Source: CAYNST01 sp964399955 (GTDB lineage Bacteria > Pseudomonadota > Gammaproteobacteria > Pseudomonadales > Cellvibrionaceae). Taken from it: DNA of 21,003 nt. Position 1 is the stretch's first letter; each line of letters begins with the position of its first letter. The DNA is taken from positions 1 through 21,003 of the forward strand of contig CAYNST010000057.1 in assembly GCA_964399955.1 (NCBI GenBank), read 5' to 3'. Under the pieces are notes generated by a model. That model was not told the origin of the DNA. It saw nothing but the letters and a program-made list of their open reading frames with translations, and did no database searches. Both the position numbers and the translations under genes were made by a program. Positions 15,297-21,003 of the stretch are shown here, piece after piece.

Positions 15297-16736
15297 ATGT
15301 CGCAAGAGCAAATTGATCGCTTGATCCGAAAGGAATACGCCGCAGGCTTCATCACCGATATTGACTCGGACACCCTTGCGGCCGGCCTCGACGAAAGCGT
15401 GGTTGCTTTTATCTCGGGCAAAAAAGACGAGCCACAGTGGATGCTTGAATGGCGCCTGAAAGCCTACCGCGCCTGGCGGGAAATGGTCGAGCCTGAGTGG
15501 GCGCATGTGCGTTACCCAAAGATCGACTTTGACGCCATGTCCTATTATTCCGCGCCCAAAAGCATGGCCGATCGTCCGCAAAGTCTGGACGAGGTAGACC
15601 CGCAACTGCTGGAGACCTACAAAAAGCTGGGTATCCCCCTGCACGAGCAGGAAATGCTGGCCGGCGTCGCCGTGGATGCAGTGTTTGACTCTGTCTCGGT
15701 TACTACCACCTTCCGCGCCAAGTTGGCGGAAGCCGGGGTGATCTTTTGCCCCATCTCCGAGGCCGTGCGGGAATACCCGGAACTGGTGCAAAAATACCTG
15801 GGCAGCGTGGTTCCGCAAAAAGACAATTTTTACGCGGCGCTCAACAGCGCGGTGTTCAGCGATGGCTCCTTCGTCTATATCCCCAAGGGCGTCAAGTGCC
15901 CCATGGAGCTTTCCACCTACTTCCGCATCAATCAGTCCAACACCGGTCAGTTTGAACGCACCTTGATCATTGCGGATGAAGGCAGTCAAGTCAGTTATCT
16001 GGAGGGCTGCACGGCACCCATGCGCGACGAAAACCAACTGCACGCCGCAGTGGTGGAGCTGGTGGCGCTGGACGGTGCCTACATTAAATATTCCACGGTG
16101 CAGAACTGGTATCCGGGCGATGCCGAAGGCAAGGGCGGCATTTACAATTTTGTAACCAAGCGGGCCGTGGCTCACGCCAATGCGCGAGTGTCCTGGACCC
16201 AGGTAGAGACCGGCTCGGCGGTGACCTGGAAATACCCCAGTTGTGTGCTGAAGGGCGACAACAGCGTGGGCGAGTTTTATTCGGTCGCACTGACTAACAA
16301 TTTTCAGCAGGCGGACACCGGCACCAAGATGATTCACCTGGGCAAAAACACCCGCTCAACCATTATCAGCAAGGGGATTTCTGCCGGGCGCAGCTCCAAC
16401 GCCTATCGCGGCCTGGTGCACATGAACCCGGGCGCCACCGGAGCACGCAACTATACCCAGTGCGACTCGCTGTTGATTGGCGATAAATGCGCAGCCCACA
16501 CCTTTCCCTATATTGTCAGCAAAAACCCTTCGGCGGTGGTGGAGCACGAGGCGACGACGTCCACGGTCAGTGAAGAGCAACTGTATTTGTGTCAGCAGCG
16601 CGGTATAGACGCTGAAAAGGCCGTTTCCATGATCGTTAACGGCTTCTGCAAAGAGGTATTCAAAGAGCTGCCAATGGAGTTTGCAGTGGAGGCGGGCAAG
16701 CTGCTGGAAGTGAGCCTGGAAGGATCAGTGGGTTAA
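15297..16736 (+). CDS. sufB: Fe-S cluster scaffold subunit SufB
   Basis: Scaffold subunit of the cytoplasmic SufBC2D complex, on which sulfur and iron are assembled. It has 479 residues (E. coli 495). The N-terminal helical part (EYAAGFITDIDSDTLAAGLD) precedes the right-handed beta-helix core. C389 in TQCDSLLIG corresponds to E. coli C405, the sulfur acceptor; H417 and E418 in EHEATTS correspond to H433/E434. All three share the same offset of 16. The C-terminus SMIVNGFCKEVFKELPMEFAVEAGKLL is the conserved SufC-binding end. It starts 42 bp after iscS, with AGG about 12 bases upstream. Confidence 0.98.
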   Translation: MSQEQIDRLIRKEYAAGFITDIDSDTLAAGLDESVVAFISGKKDEPQWMLEWRLKAYRAWREMVEPEWAHVRYPKIDFDAMSYYSAPKSMADRPQSLDEVDPQLLETYKKLGIPLHEQEMLAGVAVDAVFDSVSVTTTFRAKLAEAGVIFCPISEAVREYPELVQKYLGSVVPQKDNFYAALNSAVFSDGSFVYIPKGVKCPMELSTYFRINQSNTGQFERTLIIADEGSQVSYLEGCTAPMRDENQLHAAVVELVALDGAYIKYSTVQNWYPGDAEGKGGIYNFVTKRAVAHANARVSWTQVETGSAVTWKYPSCVLKGDNSVGEFYSVALTNNFQQADTGTKMIHLGKNTRSTIISKGISAGRSSNAYRGLVHMNPGATGARNYTQCDSLLIGDKCAAHTFPYIVSKNPSAVVEHEATTSTVSEEQLYLCQQRGIDAEKAVSMIVNGFCKEVFKELPMEFAVEAGKLLEVSLEGSVG

Positions 16737-16761
16737 ATTAGGCGACCGGAGACGAGTTTAG

Positions 16762-17511
16762 ATGTTATCAATTAAAAATTTACACGCCGATGTGAACGGC
16801 GGGCCCATTTTGAAAGGGTTGAATCTGGAAGTGAGACCGGGGGAAGTGCACGCCATTATGGGGCCCAATGGGTCCGGCAAAAGCACCCTGGGCCACGTTC
16901 TGGCCGGGCGCGAGGGTTACGATGTCACGCAGGGCGAGATTCGCTTTGACGGTCAGGATCTGTCAACCATGGAGGCTGAGGTCCGCGCCCGCGAAGGCCT
17001 GTTTCTGGCGTTTCAGTACCCGGTGGAAATCCCGGGCGTCAGCAACATGGAGTTCCTCAAGGCGGCGGTTGACGCCATTGCCGAGCATCGCGGGCAAAAG
17101 CCGCTGGATGCCATCAGTTTCATGAAAAAAGCTCGTGAAGCGTGTAAAACCGTGGATTTGGAGCAGTCCTTCCTGAAGCGTGGCGTCAACGAAGGGTTTT
17201 CCGGAGGTGAAAAAAAGCGCAACGAGCTCATGCAGATGATTCTGCTGGAGCCCAAACTTGCCATACTCGACGAAACCGACTCCGGGCTGGATATTGACGC
17301 GCTGCAGGTGGTGGCCAATGGCGTGAACGCGCTGCGTGCACCGGACCGCTCATTTGTGTTGGTGACGCACTACCAGCGGCTACTGGACTACATTGTGCCA
17401 GATTATGTGCACGTACTGGCCGGCGGAAAGATTGTGAAATCCGGCGATAAGTCACTGGCGCTGGAGCTTGAGAAAAAAGGCTACGGTTGGTTGACCGGAG
17501 AGGTTGCCTAG
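16762..17511 (+). CDS. sufC: Fe-S assembly ATPase SufC
   Basis: ABC-type ATPase of 249 residues that binds SufB and SufD and drives their rearrangement during cluster assembly. It is soluble, not a transporter. Walker A is GPNGSGKST (34-42), the signature FSGGEKKRNE (146-155), Walker B LAILDE ending at E171, the SufC-typical DETDSGLDIDAL follows, and the switch histidine is H203. GGAG lies upstream of the start. It begins 25 bp after sufB and its stop directly touches the sufD start, so translation is coupled. Confidence 0.98.
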   Translation: MLSIKNLHADVNGGPILKGLNLEVRPGEVHAIMGPNGSGKSTLGHVLAGREGYDVTQGEIRFDGQDLSTMEAEVRAREGLFLAFQYPVEIPGVSNMEFLKAAVDAIAEHRGQKPLDAISFMKKAREACKTVDLEQSFLKRGVNEGFSGGEKKRNELMQMILLEPKLAILDETDSGLDIDALQVVANGVNALRAPDRSFVLVTHYQRLLDYIVPDYVHVLAGGKIVKSGDKSLALELEKKGYGWLTGEVA

Positions 17512-18828
17512 ATGGGGGATATGATCCAACAACTGCTGGTGCGACCGGCCCCTGCGGCTCCGGAGTGGCTGCATGCCGTGCAACGCAGCGGAGGCGAGTG
17601 TCTACAGGCGGCCAGTTGGCCCGGCCGCAAGACCGAGAAGTGGTTGTACCTGAACCTGCGGCCGCTGGAGCAGGGTGGCTATACCCATGCGCCGCTGCCG
17701 GCCCCGGTGCCCCCCGAGCTGAGCGTGCATTTTGCCGTGGAGCAACTGGAGGCGTTGCGCCTGGTGTTTGTGAACGGCCGCTTTGCCCCGGAGCTGTCGG
17801 CAGTGGGCGAGTTGCCCGCCGGCGTGACGCTGACCTCCTTTGCCGACGCCACAGCGGATCAGGCCCGGTTGATTCTGCAACATTTGAACACGGCCGCTGA
17901 CAGCGACCAGCACCTGTTCGCCGCCGCCAACAGCAGTCAGTTGGCGGACGGTACTTTTTTGCATCTTGCGAAGAACGTGGAGCTGAAACAGCCGGTACAG
18001 CTGGTGTGGTTGACCACGCCGCAGGCGCGTTCCTTCCACGTTAATCAGCGTCTGCTGGTGGTGCTGGAGAGCAATGCGCGTGCGCAAGTGATTGAGCAAT
18101 TTGTCAGCTCCGACGAGCCGCAAACCAGCTTTACCAACGGCGTCACCGAGCTGTGCCTCAAGGATGGCGCACGGCTGGAGCACTACCGCGTGCATCTGGA
18201 AGAGGAAAACGCGCTGCATATCGGCGGCGTGCACGCCTCTCTGCAGCGGGATGCCCATTTAGGCAGTTTTCACCTGGCGCGCGGCAGCCTGTTAAAGCGC
18301 ATTGATCTGGTGGTGAACTATTGGGGCCCGGGTGCGCGCGCGGAACTGAACGGCGTGTATCTTCCCAAAAACCAACAGCAGGTGGATTACCACACCTGCG
18401 TAGAGCACCGGGTGCCGCACTGCACCACCGCGGAGGTGTTTCGCGGCATAGTGGCCGACCGGGCGCGCGCCATTTTCAACGGCCGTATTCACATTCACGC
18501 GGATGCTCAGAAAACCCTGGCACAACTCAGCAACAAAAACCTGCTGACCAGCGACAAAGCCGAGGTGTACACCAAGCCCGAGCTGGAAATCTACGCCGAT
18601 GATGTGCAGTGCGCCCATGGCGCAACCGTGGCACAACTGGATAAGGGTGCGCTGCACTATATGCTTACCCGTGGCATTCCCGAGCAGGAAGCCCGGGTGA
18701 TGCTCAGTTTTGGATTCATCAATGAGCTGATCAATACCATACCCCTGGCGCCCCTGGCGGACTACCTGCGGCCACAATTGGCGCAGCACTTTGCCGCAGA
18801 CCGGTCATTGATGAGGCACATTGCATGA
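17512..18828 (+). CDS. sufD: Fe-S assembly subunit SufD
   Basis: Paralogue of SufB in the SufBC2D complex, needed for iron acquisition and cluster build-up. It has 438 residues (E. coli about 423). The N-terminal region includes WPGRKTEKWLYLNLRPL; the core is a beta-helix. The C-terminal block FNGRIHIHADAQKT...YADDVQCAHGATVAQLD carries H369, the likely counterpart of E. coli H360. The start may be M1 (17512, directly after the sufC TAG) or M4 (17521). It overlaps sufS by 4 bp (ATGA). Confidence 0.96.
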   Translation: MGDMIQQLLVRPAPAAPEWLHAVQRSGGECLQAASWPGRKTEKWLYLNLRPLEQGGYTHAPLPAPVPPELSVHFAVEQLEALRLVFVNGRFAPELSAVGELPAGVTLTSFADATADQARLILQHLNTAADSDQHLFAAANSSQLADGTFLHLAKNVELKQPVQLVWLTTPQARSFHVNQRLLVVLESNARAQVIEQFVSSDEPQTSFTNGVTELCLKDGARLEHYRVHLEEENALHIGGVHASLQRDAHLGSFHLARGSLLKRIDLVVNYWGPGARAELNGVYLPKNQQQVDYHTCVEHRVPHCTTAEVFRGIVADRARAIFNGRIHIHADAQKTLAQLSNKNLLTSDKAEVYTKPELEIYADDVQCAHGATVAQLDKGALHYMLTRGIPEQEARVMLSFGFINELINTIPLAPLADYLRPQLAQHFAADRSLMRHIA

Positions 18829-20069
18829 GTCAGGTTTCTGGACTTCAGCCGCAGCCTTTGGATGTTGAGCAGATCCGCGCGGATTTTCCCATTCTGCATC
18901 AGCAGGTCAACGGTGAGCCGCTGGTTTATTTGGACAACGCAGCAACCACCCAGAAACCGCTGGCCGTCATCCATGCCATTACAGACTACTACACGCGCTA
19001 CAACGCCAATGTGCATCGTGGCGCCCACGCGCTCAGTGACCGCGCCACCGAGGCGTTCGAGTCCTCTCGGGTAAGAGTGGCGGAATTCATCAACAGCCCC
19101 AGCCCGCAACAGATCATCTGGACTCGCGGCACCACGGAGGCGGTCAACCTGGTGGCCAGTTGCTGGGGCCGCAGTCAACTTAAAGCGGGCGACCGCATTC
19201 TGGTGCCGGCACTGGAGCATCATTCCAACATTGTGCCCTGGCAGATGGCGGCCCAGGCGGTGGGCGCAGAGGTGGTGCCCATTCCGGTGACGCTTGACGG
19301 CGAAATAGACCTGCAGGCAATGGACGGGCTGTTGGATGAACGCGTGAAAATGGTGGCGTTCAATCACGTGTCCAATGCCCTGGGCACCGTCAACCCGGTA
19401 CAGGCCATTGTTGAACGCGCGCGCGCTGTTGGTGCCAAAGTATTGATAGACGGTGCGCAGGCGGTAGCGCATATGCCAGTGGATGTGCAAGCGCTGGGTT
19501 GCGATTTTTACGCCTTCTCCGCGCACAAGGTATTCGGCCCGACCGGAATTGGTGTGCTCTGGGGGCGTGAGGCATTACTGGATGCCATGCCGCCGTATCA
19601 GGGTGGCGGAGAGATGATAGAAACCTGCAGTTTTGCCGGCACCACTTACAATCAGCTGCCTTATAAATTTGAAGCGGGAACGCCGGATATAGCCGGTGCC
19701 ATAGGTTTGGCGGCAGCGCTGGCCTACCTGGATAGCCTGGACCGCGCGGCGCTGATGCGTCACGAAGCCGAGCTGCTCCAGGCCTGTATCGAGCAGGGCG
19801 AGGCCATGGGCTTACAGCGCATTGGCCGCCCGCAAAAAAGCGCCGGGGTTTACAGCTTCATGCTGCCCGGTGCTCATCCCGCAGACGTCGGTACGCTGCT
19901 GGATCAACAGGGGGTGGCAGTGCGCACCGGCCACCACTGCGCCCAGCCACTGATGGCGCACTACGGCATTCCAGGTACGGTGCGGGCTTCGTTTTCCATT
20001 TACAATACCCACGCTGAAGTCAAGCGTTTGTTTAGCGCGTTAACAAAAGCAAAGCGTTTTTTGCTTTGA
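18825..20069 (+). CDS. sufS: Cysteine desulfurase SufS (class II)
   Basis: PLP-dependent desulfurase of 414 residues, a second sulfur donor in the same operon. The N-terminus (VEQIRADFPILHQQVNGEPLVYLDNAATTQKP) and RTGHHCAQP with active-site C372 in a short loop mark the SufS/CsdA class. The PLP lysine is K235 in FSAHKVFGPTGIG, and EHHSN (131-135) contains the histidine stacking on PLP. Class II enzymes usually need a SufE or SufU partner to relay sulfur; neither is in the window. The start overlaps the sufD stop as ATGA, with GAGG upstream. Confidence 0.97.
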   Translation: MSQVSGLQPQPLDVEQIRADFPILHQQVNGEPLVYLDNAATTQKPLAVIHAITDYYTRYNANVHRGAHALSDRATEAFESSRVRVAEFINSPSPQQIIWTRGTTEAVNLVASCWGRSQLKAGDRILVPALEHHSNIVPWQMAAQAVGAEVVPIPVTLDGEIDLQAMDGLLDERVKMVAFNHVSNALGTVNPVQAIVERARAVGAKVLIDGAQAVAHMPVDVQALGCDFYAFSAHKVFGPTGIGVLWGREALLDAMPPYQGGGEMIETCSFAGTTYNQLPYKFEAGTPDIAGAIGLAAALAYLDSLDRAALMRHEAELLQACIEQGEAMGLQRIGRPQKSAGVYSFMLPGAHPADVGTLLDQQGVAVRTGHHCAQPLMAHYGIPGTVRASFSIYNTHAEVKRLFSALTKAKRFLL

Positions 20070-20082
20070 GGTTCAGGCGAAC

Positions 20083-20454
20083 ATGGCAACAGTAGAAACA
20101 TTTGAAATTGATCCGGCGGCGGTGGCTGAGTCCATCTCTGCAACACCGGCGGCGCTGGCGCACTTGCGCAAACAGCTGGACAAACAAGGCAAGCGCGCAT
20201 TGCGCCTGAGTCTTAAGCAAAGCGGTTGCACCGGTTTCATGTACGTCATTGAAGAAATTGACGAGCCTGCGGCAACGGACCAGAAGCGCGAACTGGGCGA
20301 GGGCATACTGCTTTACGTGGACGTCAACCAGTGCGCGGGCCTGCGTGGGCTGGAGATTGACTATCGCCAGGAGGGGCTCAACCGCAACCTGGTCATGAAC
20401 AATCCCAATGTCAAAGACGCCTGCGGTTGCGGCGAAAGTTTCAGTTTTCAATAA
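20083..20454 (+). CDS. A-type Fe-S carrier protein (SufA/IscA/HesB family)
   Basis: Carrier of 123 residues that accepts a cluster from SufBCD and passes it to target proteins. The family cysteines are C49 (QSGCTGFMY), C114 and C116 (DACGCGESF). The block GLNRNLVMNNPNVKDACGCG is typical of the HesB/IscA fold. An additional cysteine, C84, lies in VNQCAGLRG. The N-terminus is about 15 residues longer than minimal IscA. Its place behind sufS suggests the SufA role, but SufA, IscA and ErpA cannot be separated reliably by eye. It starts 13 bp after sufS with AGG upstream. Confidence 0.93.
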   Translation: MATVETFEIDPAAVAESISATPAALAHLRKQLDKQGKRALRLSLKQSGCTGFMYVIEEIDEPAATDQKRELGEGILLYVDVNQCAGLRGLEIDYRQEGLNRNLVMNNPNVKDACGCGESFSFQ

Positions 20455-20465
20455 GACGAGTCACT

Positions 20466-21002
20466 ATGTCAGAGCAACGATTAGTCGCCACTGTACGCGA
20501 TTGCCCGGCACGTCTGGTGCCGGTGGGCGACGCGGTCACCATACCTGCCGGCAATTTCATCACTATCACCCAAAGCTTGGGCGGCAACTATACGGTTGTT
20601 TATCAAGGTAACATGCTGCGCGTGGACGGCACAGATGCCGACGCGCTGGGGTTGGAGCGCTACGAGCTGAGTTTCGAAGACCGCGGAGATGACCAGATAC
20701 ACGAAGATCAGGTCTGGCAGGCTTTGGAGACCGTGTACGACCCGGAGATACCGGTAAACCTGCGAAGTTTGGGGCTGATCTACAGCCTTGAGATTGACCA
20801 GGCGCAGGGCAAGGTCAGCGTAGCCATGACCCTGACCGCGCCCGGCTGTGGCATGGGACCGGTGCTGGTGGGCGATGTAAAGCACCGTATCAAGATGGTG
20901 CCCAACGTCAAGTCGGTGGAGGTGGAGCTGGTATTTGACCCGCCCTGGCACCGGGATATGATGTCCGAAGAAGCGCAACTGGAGACCGGCCTGTTTTATT
21001 AG
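20466..21002 (+). CDS. sufT: SufT, DUF59/MIP18-family Fe-S maturation protein
   Basis: Auxiliary Fe-S protein of 178 residues. In other bacteria SufT supports maturation of Fe-S enzymes under high demand. The N-terminal part (about 1-70) is the SufT-specific extension. The DUF59 domain follows with YDPEIPVNLRSLGLIY (91-106) and the conserved cysteine C128 in APGCGMGPVLVGDV. The end FDPPWHRDMMSEEAQLETG is the family tail. The ATG at 20466 is 11 bp after the carrier gene. The frame remains open further upstream (to 20427), but the 20466 start gives the usual length. The stop (21000-21002) is one base from the window edge, so the operon may continue. Confidence 0.93.
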   Translation: MSEQRLVATVRDCPARLVPVGDAVTIPAGNFITITQSLGGNYTVVYQGNMLRVDGTDADALGLERYELSFEDRGDDQIHEDQVWQALETVYDPEIPVNLRSLGLIYSLEIDQAQGKVSVAMTLTAPGCGMGPVLVGDVKHRIKMVPNVKSVEVELVFDPPWHRDMMSEEAQLETGLFY

Positions 21003-21003
21003 G

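Overview
The window is a GC-rich stretch of ordinary chromosome from a gammaproteobacterium. The order queA-tgt-secD-secF followed by suhB-trmJ-iscR-iscS is typical of that class. The SUF-type continuation (sufBCDS, an A-type carrier, sufT) and the family variants suggest a marine lineage such as Cellvibrionales/Halieaceae. The placement is inferred from gene order and protein resemblance, not from a search. I see no phage, transposon, CRISPR array or toxin-antitoxin pair.

Layout. Positions 1-3110 are accessory: a short-chain dehydrogenase (+), two + strand terminators, a GPH/MelB-type sugar-cation symporter (-) with a LacI-family-type operator upstream, and a small exported protein with two cysteines (-). 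Next is a self-contained tRNA-Leu(CAA) unit (-) with its own promoter and terminator. Positions 3672-9020 carry the queuosine pair queA-tgt and the Sec accessory pair secD-secF; yajC, usually between tgt and secD, is not there. secD is interrupted by exactly 100 N with the same 55 bp on both sides. This is an unmerged contig overlap: collapsing it restores one 628-residue frame. After tandem terminators come a possible 63-residue gene (-), a soluble PAS-PAS hybrid histidine kinase (+), suhB (-) and trmJ (+).

The most informative region is 13459-21002: iscR-iscS-sufB-sufC-sufD-sufS-(A-type carrier)-sufT, one tight co-directional operon. Its promoter is overlapped by a near-consensus IscR type 1 site, and IscR keeps its Cys3His cluster ligands, so feedback by [2Fe-2S]-IscR is expected. 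The operon mixes ISC parts (IscR, IscS) with SUF parts (SufBCDS). It has two cysteine desulfurases but no IscU, IscA/HscBA/Fdx set or SufE/SufU inside the window. The IscS lacks the C-terminal tail that enterobacterial IscS uses with IscU, which fits sulfur delivery to something other than IscU.

Nothing here is clearly an undescribed system. The best leads are the hybrid Fe-S operon with its trimmed IscS, the iscR-iscS intercistronic hairpin, the palindromic trmJ leader, the missing yajC, and two small uncharacterised proteins.
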